Of a stretch of DNA of 18,183 nt, positions 6,597 to 13,878 are shown in pieces. The DNA is taken from positions 1 to 18,183 of the forward strand of contig JAZNKN010000002.1 in assembly GCA_045578625.1 (NCBI GenBank). The letters run 5' to 3'. The stretch is from RGIG3009 sp045578625. Its GTDB lineage: Bacteria > Bacillota > Clostridia > Oscillospirales > Acutalibacteraceae. The number at the start of each line of letters is the position of its first letter. Position 1 is the first letter of the stretch. Both the position numbers and the translations under genes were made by a program. The notes beneath the pieces are model-generated. The model was given only the letters and a program-made list of their open reading frames with translations. It ran no database searches and was not told the DNA's origin.

Positions 6597-8420
6597 ATGT
6601 GTGGCATCGTGGGGTACTGCGGAACGCAGGCGGCAGCGCCGCTGCTATTGGCGGGGTTGTCGCGGTTGGAGTACCGTGGCTACGATTCGGCAGGTGTGGC
6701 GCTCGCAGATGAAAGCGGGCTGACCGTATACAAGGAAGCGGGACGGTTGGCGTTGCTGACAGCGCGGCTCGACGGCGGTGCGGGGCTGCCGCAGACCGTG
6801 GGCATCGGACACACACGGTGGGCGACTCACGGTAAGCCCACCACCGTCAACGCGCATCCCCATCTCAGCGACGACGGGCGGTTCGCGGTGGTGCACAACG
6901 GCATCATCGAGAACGAGGCGGTGCTGCGGCGTGAGCTGACCGATGCCGGTGTTATTCTGCGCTCGGATACCGATACCGAGCTGATCGCGCAGCTGCTTGA
7001 GCGGGAGTTCACCGGCGATATGTGCGAGACGCTGCGGCGCGTGACGGCGCGGCTTGCGGGATCGTACGCGTTGGGGATCGTATACGCGGGACAGCCGCAG
7101 GCGGTGTACGCGGTGCGGCAGCAAAGTCCGTTGGTGCTGGGTATTGCCGAGGAGGGCTTGTTTCTCGCCTCGGATATGCCGGCGATATTGCCGTATACCA
7201 AGCAATTTATCCCGCTGGAGGATGGGGAGACGGCGTGTCTGTCCCCTGCCGGATACACGGTGAGGGACGCCGACGGCACGGTGGTGGAGCGCGAAGTGCA
7301 GCGGGCGGACTGGGATGCGGAGGCGGCAGAGCGCGGGACGTACGCGCATTTTATGCTCAAGGAGATCGAGGAGCAGCCGGAGGCACTGGCGGCGACGCTG
7401 TTTCCGTATCTCACCGCCGATGGTGCGGTGGCTGCAGAGGCGTTGCCCCTGACAGCCGGGGAGGCGGCTTCGCTGCGGCGGGTGCTGTTGGTCGGCTGCG
7501 GCTCGGCGTACCACGCCGGTATGGTGGGGCGGCAGGTCATCGAATCGCTCGCGCGCGTGCCTGCTGAGGCGGAGATCGCCTCGGAATTCCGTTACCGTCA
7601 GCCGGTGTTGGATCGCGAGACATTGGTGATCTTCATCAGTCAGTCGGGGGAGACGGCGGATACGTTGGCGGCACTGCGTGAGGCCAAGCGGCAGGGAGCG
7701 CGGACGCTGTCCATCGTCAACGTGGCGGGCAGCACGTTAGCGGCGGAAAGTGAGGCGGTGCTGCCCACGCGTGCCGGACCGGAGATCGCGGTGGCGACGA
7801 CCAAGGCTTACACCGCACAGTTGGCGGCACTGTATCTGATCGCCATCCGTCTGGCGTACCTGCGCGGAGCGATCGGCGAGGCCGAGGTCACGGTGCTGAC
7901 CGCCGCGCTGCGCACGCTGCCCGCGAGGGTGCGGGAGCTGCTGCGCACCGCGCCGCGGATGCAGGCGCTTGCGCGGGAACAGACCGCGCTCGCTGATGCG
8001 TATTTCATCGGGCGGGGGATCGACTATGCCGCTGCGCTGGAGTCATCGTTGAAGCTCAAGGAGATCAGCTATATCCATTCCGACGCGTATGCGGCGGGAG
8101 AACTCAAGCACGGGACGATCTCGCTCATCGAGGAGGGGACGTTCGTGACGGCGCTCGCGTGTGACGGCGATCTGACCGCCAAGACGCTCGCGAACGTGCG
8201 GGAGGTGCGGGCGCGCGGCGCGCGGGTGCTGTTGGTGACGACCGACCCAGAGGCGAGCGAGGCGGCGGACGAGGTGTTGGTGATCCCGACGGTGTGTCCG
8301 TTGTTTCAGGCTTCGCTGTCGGTCGTGCCACTGCAGTTGTTTGGGTATTACGTGGCGTTGGAACGCGGCTGTGACATCGATCGGCCGCGTAATCTGGCAA
8401 AAAGTGTGACGGTGGAGTGA
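6597..8420 (+). CDS. glmS: Glutamine--fructose-6-phosphate aminotransferase (isomerizing)
   Basis: Makes glucosamine-6-phosphate from fructose-6-phosphate and glutamine, the first step towards UDP-GlcNAc for peptidoglycan. The 607-residue length is standard. The mature N-terminus starts with the catalytic Cys2 (MCGIVGYCG). The glutaminase domain shows RGYDSAG, HTRWATHG, NAHPH, HNGIIEN and SDTDTE. Two SIS domains follow: GCGSAYHAG with ISQSGETADT and ATTKAYTAQ (about residues 300-400), and GRGIDYAAALESSLKLKEIS with HGTISLIEEG (about 467-510). The C-terminal DIDRPRNLAKSVTVE is the classic ending. The start is ATG at 6597 with AAGGGGA 7 nt upstream. It heads a compact glmS / acetyltransferase / glmM cluster (gaps of 4 and 1 bp), so the amino-sugar precursor pathway is probably co-transcribed. 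Confidence 0.98.
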   Translation: MCGIVGYCGTQAAAPLLLAGLSRLEYRGYDSAGVALADESGLTVYKEAGRLALLTARLDGGAGLPQTVGIGHTRWATHGKPTTVNAHPHLSDDGRFAVVHNGIIENEAVLRRELTDAGVILRSDTDTELIAQLLEREFTGDMCETLRRVTARLAGSYALGIVYAGQPQAVYAVRQQSPLVLGIAEEGLFLASDMPAILPYTKQFIPLEDGETACLSPAGYTVRDADGTVVEREVQRADWDAEAAERGTYAHFMLKEIEEQPEALAATLFPYLTADGAVAAEALPLTAGEAASLRRVLLVGCGSAYHAGMVGRQVIESLARVPAEAEIASEFRYRQPVLDRETLVIFISQSGETADTLAALREAKRQGARTLSIVNVAGSTLAAESEAVLPTRAGPEIAVATTKAYTAQLAALYLIAIRLAYLRGAIGEAEVTVLTAALRTLPARVRELLRTAPRMQALAREQTALADAYFIGRGIDYAAALESSLKLKEISYIHSDAYAAGELKHGTISLIEEGTFVTALACDGDLTAKTLANVREVRARGARVLLVTTDPEASEAADEVLVIPTVCPLFQASLSVVPLQLFGYYVALERGCDIDRPRNLAKSVTVE

Positions 8421-8424
8421 TTGT

Positions 8425-9087
8425 ATGCTGTTTACGACCGAATTGTTTGATCTGAGCCGCAGCCGGTTGGGGAGTGCACTGGCGCTGTATGCGTATCCGT
8501 GGCAGATCCTTCCCGAACTGGCGGGACATATCCGCGCGATGGGGGCATCGCTGCCGACCGAGCGGTTTGAGCAAGCGGGCGAGGAGATCTGGGTGGCGCG
8601 GTCGGCGAGTGTGGCGACCTCGGCTCAGATCAGTGGCCCATGTATCATCGACGAGGACGCGGTGATCCGCACCGGTGCGTTTCTGCGCGGGAAGGTGATG
8701 GTGGGGCGCGGCGCGGTGGTGGGAAATTCCACTGAGCTTAAAAACGCGCTGCTGTTTGACGGCGTGCAGGTGCCGCATTACAACTACGTGGGGGATTCGG
8801 TGCTGGGATATCGGGCGCATCTGGGTGCGGGGGCGGTGACCTCCAACGTCAAGAGCGATCGGTCGGCGGTAGTCATCCGCGACGGAGAGACGTGCATCCC
8901 CACCGGTCTGACCAAGTGCGGTGCGATGCTCGGTGACCGCGCGGAGATCGGGTGCGGTTGCGTACTGAACCCCGGCGCGGTGATCGGGTCGGGGGCGCAG
9001 GTATACCCGCTGTGCAGCGTGCGCGGGTGTGTGCCGAGCGGACACATCTACAAGGCGGCGGACAACGTGGTGAAACGGAGGGATTGA
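8425..9087 (+). CDS. GlmU-like left-handed beta-helix acetyltransferase (no uridylyltransferase domain)
   Basis: A 220-residue hexapeptide-repeat protein. After about 55 residues unlike a nucleotidyltransferase, it shows irregular hexapeptide turns (ARSASVATSAQISGPCIIDEDAVI and on) and a segment very like the GlmU acetyltransferase core: GNSTELKNALL, VPHYNYVGDSVLGYRAHLGAGAVTSNVKSD. The His in VPHYNYVGD matches the position of the catalytic His of GlmU (inference from recalled alignment). The N-terminal pyrophosphorylase with its LAAGxGTRM-type loop is absent. Position between glmS and glmM argues for glucosamine-1-phosphate N-acetylation; a separate enzyme would then have to make UDP-GlcNAc. 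GGAGTGA overlapping the glmS stop is its Shine-Dalgarno. Similar proteins are often loosely named UDP-GlcNAc pyrophosphorylase, which the sequence does not support. Confidence 0.85.
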   Translation: MLFTTELFDLSRSRLGSALALYAYPWQILPELAGHIRAMGASLPTERFEQAGEEIWVARSASVATSAQISGPCIIDEDAVIRTGAFLRGKVMVGRGAVVGNSTELKNALLFDGVQVPHYNYVGDSVLGYRAHLGAGAVTSNVKSDRSAVVIRDGETCIPTGLTKCGAMLGDRAEIGCGCVLNPGAVIGSGAQVYPLCSVRGCVPSGHIYKAADNVVKRRD

Positions 9088-9088
9088 G

Positions 9089-10444
9089 ATGGGACGGCTG
9101 TTTGGAACAGACGGCGTGCGCGGGATCGCGAACACCGAGCTGACCTGTGAATTGGCCATGAGCATCGGCCGCGCGGCAGCATTGGTGTTGGCAAAGGACG
9201 GACGGCGGCGACCGGTGTTCGTCATTGGTACGGATACCCGCGCCTCGGCAGACATGCTGACGGCGGCGCTCACCGCCGGATTGTGCTCGGTGGGAGCGGA
9301 CGTCATTCGGTTGGGGGTCATTCCCACGCCGGCGGTGGCGTATCTGGTGGTCAAATACAAGGCGGATGCGGGAATCGTGGTGTCGGCCTCGCACAATCCT
9401 GCGCCGTTTAACGGTATCAAGCTGTTCAGCGGCGACGGCTACAAGCTGCCGGACGAGCTGGAGGAGGAGATCGAGACACTGGTGCTGCGCAAGCGGACGG
9501 AGTATCCCAAGCCGGTCGGCGGCGAGGTGGGGCGCGTTACCACGGCGAAAAGTGCTGTCAAGGATTACATCGATCACCTGAAAAGCACCGCGCTGTATAT
9601 GCCGGATGGAATGCGCGTTGCGGTGGATTGCGCCAACGGCGCGGCCTCGGTGACGGTGGAGCGGTTGTTCCGCGAGCTGGGGTGTGACGTGCAGATCCTG
9701 TCGAATGATCCCGACGGTGTCAACATCAACGAGGGGTGCGGCTCCACGCATTTATCGCGGCTGTCGCAGTTTGTGCGGGATAACGGATGCGAGCTTGGGA
9801 TCGCCTTTGACGGCGATGCCGATCGGTGTCTGTGCGTGGACGGTGACGGTGCGGTGGTGGACGGCGATCGCATCATGGCGATCTGTGCGCTGGATCTTCG
9901 GGAGCGCGGCAAGTTGCCGGGCAATACCGTCGTCGGTACGATCATGACGAATTTCGGGTTCACGCGGTTCTGCGAGGAGCAGGGGCTGCAGTTTATCGCC
10001 ACCAAGGTGGGCGACCGCTTTGTATTGGAGGAGATGCTGCTCGGCGAGTACGCATTCGGTGGTGAGCAATCGGGACACATCATTTTCCGCGATTTCGCCA
10101 CCACCGGTGACGGACAGCTGACAGCGGTGCAGCTGCTGTCCTATTTGAAGCGCTGCGGGCGGTCACTCAGCGAGCTGGCGCAGGTGATGCCGCAGTACCC
10201 GCAGTACAGCATCAATCTGTCGGTCAGCACCGAGAGCAAACGGCAGTTCTTTACCAACAGCACAATCAAGGCGGCGATCGAGGCCGCTAAATCCGCACTC
10301 GGCAGCGGTGGACGCATCGTGGTGCGACCCTCGGGGACCGAGCCGCTCATCCGCGTGATGGCGGAGGGTGAGGACGACGATCTCACCCGCGCACAAGCCG
10401 AGGCGGTGGCCGCGGTCATCCGCGAGCAGTTGGGTGCGGAATAA
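9089..10444 (+). CDS. glmM: Phosphoglucosamine mutase
   Basis: Interconverts glucosamine-6-phosphate and glucosamine-1-phosphate, the step between GlmS and acetylation. The 451-residue length is normal. It begins MGRLFGTDGVRG. The phosphoserine loop VVSASHNPAPFNG has the active Ser at 101, the Mg-binding loop FDGDADRCLCVD has Asp at 241, 243 and 245, and the sugar/phosphate loops GGEQSGHIIF and RPSGTEPLIRVM follow. The ATG at 9089 lies one base after the preceding stop, with GGAGGG inside the end of that gene as Shine-Dalgarno. Last gene of the cluster, closed by the terminator at 10449-10480. Confidence 0.98.
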   Translation: MGRLFGTDGVRGIANTELTCELAMSIGRAAALVLAKDGRRRPVFVIGTDTRASADMLTAALTAGLCSVGADVIRLGVIPTPAVAYLVVKYKADAGIVVSASHNPAPFNGIKLFSGDGYKLPDELEEEIETLVLRKRTEYPKPVGGEVGRVTTAKSAVKDYIDHLKSTALYMPDGMRVAVDCANGAASVTVERLFRELGCDVQILSNDPDGVNINEGCGSTHLSRLSQFVRDNGCELGIAFDGDADRCLCVDGDGAVVDGDRIMAICALDLRERGKLPGNTVVGTIMTNFGFTRFCEEQGLQFIATKVGDRFVLEEMLLGEYAFGGEQSGHIIFRDFATTGDGQLTAVQLLSYLKRCGRSLSELAQVMPQYPQYSINLSVSTESKRQFFTNSTIKAAIEAAKSALGSGGRIVVRPSGTEPLIRVMAEGEDDDLTRAQAEAVAAVIREQLGAE

Positions 10445-10448
10445 CAGC

Positions 10449-10480
10449 AAAAGCGTCCCCTTTGACAAGGGGACGCTTTT
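10449..10480 (+). terminator. Rho-independent terminator of the glmS-glmM operon
   Basis: A 14-bp stem (AAAAGCGTCCCCTT and its complement) with a TGAC loop starts 5 bp after the glmM stop; the 3' arm ends in TTTT followed by GTGTT. The loop overlaps the -35 of a predicted promoter for the next gene. Confidence 0.9.
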
Positions 10481-10490
10481 GTGTTACGAT
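10462..10490 (+). promoter_or_regulatory. Promoter of the ttcA-like gene nested in the glmM terminator
   Basis: TTGACA (10462-10467, consensus) is followed after 17 bp by TACGAT (10485-10490), preceded by TGT to form an extended -10. The -35 coincides with the loop of the terminator hairpin. The start codon at 10513 leaves a leader of only about 16 nt, containing the Shine-Dalgarno GAGGTGA. Confidence 0.7.
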
Positions 10491-10512
10491 AAGCGGGAAA
10501 CGAGGTGACGGT

Positions 10513-11253
10513 ATGGCAAGCAGGCGAGAGCTGCCGGCGCTGCTGCGGGCGGCGGTGGAGCGGTACGATATGATTCGCGAGGGCGACGCGATCGCGGTCG
10601 GGGTGTCCGGCGGCAAGGACAGCGTGGCGCTGTTGGTGCTGCTCGCCGAGCTGCGGCGGTTTTATCCGCGACCGTTTTCGCTGACCGCCATCACGCTTGA
10701 CCCCGGCTTTGACGGCGAGACGGATTACAGTGCCATTCAGGCACTGTGCGATCGCTTGGAGGTGCCGTACGTGCTGCGGCGTACCCGCTTATGGGACGTG
10801 GTGCAGGAAAAGCAGACCGGACAGATGCCCTGTAGCCTGTGTGCGCGGCTGCGGCGGGGTGCATTGCACCGCACCGCGGCGGAGCTTGGCTGCGGGACGG
10901 TGGCGTTGGGGCATCACCAGGACGATGCCGCCGAAACGCTGCTGATGAGCCTGCTGTCCGGGGCGACGCTGGATTGCTTTGCGCCGAAAAGCTATCTTGA
11001 TCGGCGGGAGATCACGCTCATTCGCCCGATGATCTTTATGCAGGAGCGCGAGATCGAGGCGTACGTTCGCCGCGAAGGATTGCCGGTCGTGAAGTCCCAT
11101 TGTCCGGTGGACGGCGATACCCGCCGTCAGCGGATGAAGGAATTGATCGCGTCGTTGTCGCAGGAGTACGGCGACGTGAGCGAAAAGATCACCGGGGCGA
11201 TGCAAAAAGCGGGTATCAACGGGTGGGGGACTGAATATGACAGAACGCCCTGA
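10513..11253 (+). CDS. TtcA-family tRNA 2-thiocytidine synthetase (PP-loop ATPase)
   Basis: A 246-residue ATP pyrophosphatase predicted to thiolate a tRNA cytidine (position 32 in the TtcA family). The PP-loop VSGGKDSVALL lies at about residues 31-41, the CSLCARLRRGAL segment with the CxxC pair at Cys107/Cys110, and GHHQDDAAETLLMSLLSG at about 133-150. Near the C-terminus SHCPVDGDTRRQ supplies one Cys at the place where E. coli TtcA has a second Cys motif. The start is the ATG at 10513 with GAGGTGA 4 nt upstream; the open frame before it runs through the terminator and is rejected. The last 17 bp overlap the start of the RAYT gene, so the two may be co-transcribed. The exact tRNA target is inferred from family only. 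Confidence 0.85.
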   Translation: MASRRELPALLRAAVERYDMIREGDAIAVGVSGGKDSVALLVLLAELRRFYPRPFSLTAITLDPGFDGETDYSAIQALCDRLEVPYVLRRTRLWDVVQEKQTGQMPCSLCARLRRGALHRTAAELGCGTVALGHHQDDAAETLLMSLLSGATLDCFAPKSYLDRREITLIRPMIFMQEREIEAYVRREGLPVVKSHCPVDGDTRRQRMKELIASLSQEYGDVSEKITGAMQKAGINGWGTEYDRTP

Positions 11254-11716
11254 ACGAAAGCGAAATCGCTTGCAGCTGTGGGATTACAGCCATCCCGGTG
11301 CATATTTTGTAACGGTGTGTACCAAAGACCGCCGAAAACTGTTGGGAAAGATCGTAGGGGAGGGCCTCTGCGCCCTCCCGCGTATGGTGTTATCACCTAT
11401 CGGCAGCCGCGTTCGTGAAAGCATCGAACACGTATCCCAACGGTATGATAACGTCCGAATAGATAAGTATATCGTTATGCCGAATCATATCCATCTGATC
11501 GTGCGTATCGAAGAAACGGGAGGGCACAGAGGCCCTCCCCTACATAAGATCATAGGTCAAATGAAATCCTACACAACACACAGCAATGACGGGGTATTGT
11601 GGCAGCGCTCATTTCACGATCACATCATTCGTGGTGAGAAGGATTACCGACGGATCTGGGAGTATATTGATACCAATACGCTGAAATGGACAAGCGATTG
11701 CTTTTATGTACCATAA
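11237..11716 (+). CDS. REP-associated tyrosine transposase (RAYT, Y1/HUH family)
   Basis: A 159-residue single-strand DNA transposase of the REP-associated IS200-like group. AYFVTVCTKDRRKLLG (about residues 22-37) is the first strand, MPNHIHLIVRI holds the HUH motif (His84-Ile-His86), and QRSFHDHIIRG, then EKDYRRIWEYIDTNTLKW, gives Tyr137 and Tyr143 as candidate catalytic tyrosines. Family knowledge: RAYTs bind and cleave REP hairpins carrying a GTAG-like tetranucleotide, and are usually single-copy without flanking IS ends. Remarkably, the gene contains two REP-like hairpins in opposite orientation, encoding VGEGLCALP (about residues 40-48) and GGHRGPPLH (about 95-103). The ATG at 11237 overlaps the ttcA-like gene by 17 bp, with GGGGGA 7 nt upstream. 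It ends at a strong shared terminator and looks intact. Confidence 0.92.
   Translation: MTERPERKRNRLQLWDYSHPGAYFVTVCTKDRRKLLGKIVGEGLCALPRMVLSPIGSRVRESIEHVSQRYDNVRIDKYIVMPNHIHLIVRIEETGGHRGPPLHKIIGQMKSYTTHSNDGVLWQRSFHDHIIRGEKDYRRIWEYIDTNTLKWTSDCFYVP
11354..11380 (+). repeat. REP-like hairpin, family A, inside the RAYT gene (copy 1)
   Basis: GTAG (11354-11357), stem GGGAGGGC (11358-11365), loop CTCTGC, stem GCCCTCCC (11372-11379). It matches the copy at 11517-11543 in 26 of 27 positions (opposite orientation) and the copy at 15154-15180 in 25 of 27 (same orientation). It lies in frame, encoding part of the transposase. Confidence 0.85.
11517..11543 (-). repeat. REP-like hairpin, family A, inside the RAYT gene (copy 2, inverted)
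   Basis: Read on the minus strand: GTAG (11540-11543), stem GGGAGGGC, loop CTCTGT, stem GCCCTCCC. It is the inverted partner of copy 1, 136 bp away, so the mRNA could form either two local hairpins or one long-range stem with a single mismatch. Confidence 0.85.
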
Positions 11717-11718
11717 TA

Positions 11719-11748
11719 AAAAACGACGGTCGAAGGACCGTCGTTTTT
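11719..11748. terminator. Bidirectional terminator between the RAYT gene and galE
   Basis: A 13-bp stem AAAAACGACGGTC / GACCGTCGTTTTT with loop GAAG. T-tracts form part of the stem in both directions. It lies 3 bp after the RAYT stop and 11 bp from the galE stop on the other strand, so it serves both convergent genes. Confidence 0.92.
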
Positions 11749-11758
11749 GCGTTTATTA

Positions 11759-12775
11759 TCAGTCTTTGTAGCCGTTCGGGTTCTGGGACTGCCACTTCCA
11801 CGCGGTGCGGCACATGTCGTCCAGACCGAACTGCGCTTCCCAGCCGAGCAGCGCCTTGGCCTTGGCGGGGTTGGAATAGCAGGTGCCGATGTCGCCGGGG
11901 CGGCGGGGGGAGATGACGTAGGGCACCTTGACGCCGTTGACGCGCTCAAAGGTGTTGACCAGATCCAGCACACTGTAGCCGGTGCCGGTGCCGAGGTTGA
12001 CCGCCTCAATGCCGGTGTGGGCGCGGGCATAGTCCACGGCGCAGACGTGGCCGCGGGCGAGGTCAACGACGTGGATGAAGTCACGCACGCCGGTGCCGTC
12101 GGGGGTGTCGTAGTCGTTGCCGAACACCGACAGCTGCGGACGCTTGCCGATGGCGACCTGCGAGACGTACGGCATCAGGTTGTTGGGGATGCCGTTGGGA
12201 TCCTCACCGATGCGGCCGCTTTCGTGCGCGCCGATGGGGTTGAAGTAGCGCAGCAGCACCACCGACCACGCGGGGACGGAGACGCACAGATCCTGCAGGA
12301 TGCATTCGATCATAAACTTGGTGCGGCCGTAGGGATTGGTGACCGCGCCGACCTCCATCGTTTCATCCAGCGGGGAGGGGTTGCTCATACCGTACACGGT
12401 GGCGGAGGAGCTGAACACCATCCGCTTGCAGCCGAATTCGCGCATCACGTCGCACAGCACCAGCGTGCCGTTGACATTGTTGTCAAAGTATTCGAGAGGC
12501 TTCTCCACCGATTCGCCCACCGCCTTGAGGCCGGCGAAGTGGATGACGGTGTCGATCTCGTGCGCACGGAAGATGGTACGCAGGCCCTCCGCGTCGCGGA
12601 TGTCGCACTCGTAGAACGGGAATTCCTTGCCGGACAGCTCGAACACGCGGCGCAGCGCCTCGGGCGAGGAATTATAGTAGTTGTCCAGCACCACGATATC
12701 GTGGCCGGACTTGAGCAGTTCAATGCAGGTGTGGCTGCCGATGTAACCGCAGCCGCCGGTGATAAGTATTGACAT
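11759..12775 (-). CDS. galE: UDP-glucose 4-epimerase
   Basis: Interconverts UDP-glucose and UDP-galactose (and in some members the N-acetylated sugars) in the cytoplasm. The 338-residue short-chain dehydrogenase fold shows the NAD motif GGCGYIGSH (about 7-15), HFAGLKAVGES (about 79-89), the catalytic SSSATVYG (about 122-129) and Tyr149-xxx-Lys153 in NPYGRTK, followed by LLRYFNPIGAH and GVRDFIHVVDLA. The start is the ATG at 12773-12775, preceded by GGGAGGT; the open frame continues 11 codons upstream through the leader and is rejected. It is divergent from the nucleotidyltransferase and kinase genes, which together suggest galactose or N-acetylhexosamine salvage. It has its own good promoter and ends at the terminator shared with the RAYT gene. 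Confidence 0.97.
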   Translation of the reverse strand: MSILITGGCGYIGSHTCIELLKSGHDIVVLDNYYNSSPEALRRVFELSGKEFPFYECDIRDAEGLRTIFRAHEIDTVIHFAGLKAVGESVEKPLEYFDNNVNGTLVLCDVMREFGCKRMVFSSSATVYGMSNPSPLDETMEVGAVTNPYGRTKFMIECILQDLCVSVPAWSVVLLRYFNPIGAHESGRIGEDPNGIPNNLMPYVSQVAIGKRPQLSVFGNDYDTPDGTGVRDFIHVVDLARGHVCAVDYARAHTGIEAVNLGTGTGYSVLDLVNTFERVNGVKVPYVISPRRPGDIGTCYSNPAKAKALLGWEAQFGLDDMCRTAWKWQSQNPNGYKD

Positions 12776-12812
12776 AAGGTGGACCTCCCTGTATAATTTG
12801 ATCAGCACCTTT

Positions 12813-12841
12813 ATTATATATGCAAAATCCTAATTTTGCAA
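12813..12841 (-). promoter_or_regulatory. galE promoter
   Basis: On the minus strand TTGCAA (12836-12841) and TATAAT (12813-12818) are separated by exactly 17 bp. The start codon lies 37 bp beyond the -10. Confidence 0.75.
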
Positions 12842-12892
12842 TCCTTTGTTGCGGCAATGGCGAAAAGTGAACTTTTTTTGACAAACTGCCTA

Positions 12893-12921
12893 TTGTCGCA
12901 CGGCGGGGGGTGCGGTACGAT
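12893..12921 (+). promoter_or_regulatory. Candidate promoter of the nucleotidyltransferase-kinase operon
   Basis: TTGTCG (12893-12898), 17 bp, TACGAT (12916-12921); the -10 is the same hexamer as in the promoter at 10462-10490. A consensus TTGACA at 12878-12883 and a perfect TATAAT at 12929-12934 are also present but not correctly spaced with partners, so the true start is uncertain. Confidence 0.45.
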
Positions 12922-12955
12922 AGCATTGTATAATTTTGGAAAGGAAGATGTTTTT

Positions 12956-13867
12956 ATGAAACCGACATTGGTAATTATGGCCGCCGGTATGGGCAGCCGC
13001 TTCGGCGGACTTAAGCAGCTCACGCCCGTGGGCCCCTCCGGTCAGATGATCATTGACTATTCCATTTTTGACGCGATCCGCGTCGGGTTCGGCAAGATTG
13101 TGTTTGTCATCAAGCACGAGATCGAAAAGGATTTCCGTGAGCTCATCGGCGATCGTATCGCGGAGAAGATCGACGTGGAGTACGTGTTCCAGGAGCTGGA
13201 CAAACTGCCCGAAGGCTACACCGTTCCCGAAGGCCGTAAAAAGCCGTGGGGTACCGCGCACGCCATCATGCTGTGCCGCGGCGTTGTCAAGGAGCCGTTC
13301 GTGGTCATCAACGCGGACGATTTCTACGGCAGTGAGTGCTATCGGATCCTGGGCGAGTTCCTGAAGAATCCTCCCCAGGGCGACAAGCTTCAGTTCGCGA
13401 TGGCCGGCTATATCCTGAAAAACACGCTGACCGAGAACGGTTCGGTCGCGCGCGGTGTGTGCAAGGTCAGCGAGGACGGCAAGTTGCTCGGTCTCGACGA
13501 GCGCACCTGCATCGAGTACGTTAACGGCAAGCCGATGTTTACCGAGGATGGCGGCGCTACATATGAGCCGCTGTCGGAGGATTGCACCGTGTCGATGAAC
13601 GCTTGGGCGTTCCCGGCTGATATGCTGGACTTGCTGGAGGAGCGTTTTGAGACATTCCTCGCCACCACGGCGAAGGAAAATCCGCTCAAGTCGGAGTGCT
13701 ATCTGCCGCTGGTCGTCAACGATATGGTGGCCGAGGGCATTGCCGAAGTGACTGTGCTGCAGACGACCGACCGTTGGTACGGCATGACCTATGCCGCCGA
13801 CCGCGAGGACGTCGCCAATGCCATTGCCGCGATGACCGAGCAGGGTCAGTACCCTGTGGAAATGTGA
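12956..13867 (+). CDS. Sugar-1-phosphate nucleotidyltransferase family protein
   Basis: A 303-residue nucleotidyltransferase-fold protein that probably joins a sugar-1-phosphate to an NTP. The N-terminal signature LVIMAAGMGSRFGGLKQLTPVGP (MAAGMGSRFGG at about residues 8-18) is the nucleotide-binding loop. WGTAHA (about 98-103) and INADDFYG (about 118-125) are the base-recognition and metal-binding segments. The C-terminal half has no beta-helix acyltransferase domain. The start is the ATG at 12956; the longer open frame covers the promoter region. A GGAAAGGAAG Shine-Dalgarno precedes it. It is followed after 11 bp by an N-acetylhexosamine kinase-like gene, so its substrate may be the sugar-1-phosphate that kinase makes; UDP-GlcNAc, UDP-GalNAc or UDP-Glc/Gal synthesis are all possible. 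Confidence 0.82.
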   Translation: MKPTLVIMAAGMGSRFGGLKQLTPVGPSGQMIIDYSIFDAIRVGFGKIVFVIKHEIEKDFRELIGDRIAEKIDVEYVFQELDKLPEGYTVPEGRKKPWGTAHAIMLCRGVVKEPFVVINADDFYGSECYRILGEFLKNPPQGDKLQFAMAGYILKNTLTENGSVARGVCKVSEDGKLLGLDERTCIEYVNGKPMFTEDGGATYEPLSEDCTVSMNAWAFPADMLDLLEERFETFLATTAKENPLKSECYLPLVVNDMVAEGIAEVTVLQTTDRWYGMTYAADREDVANAIAAMTEQGQYPVEM

Positions 13868-13878
13868 GGAGCGTACCC

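Noticed and set aside
11237..11716. Complete IS200/IS605 insertion sequence
   Set aside because: The gene overlaps the ttcA-like gene and abuts a shared terminator, and no separate left and right ends surround it; the HUH protein with GTAG hairpins fits a RAYT better.
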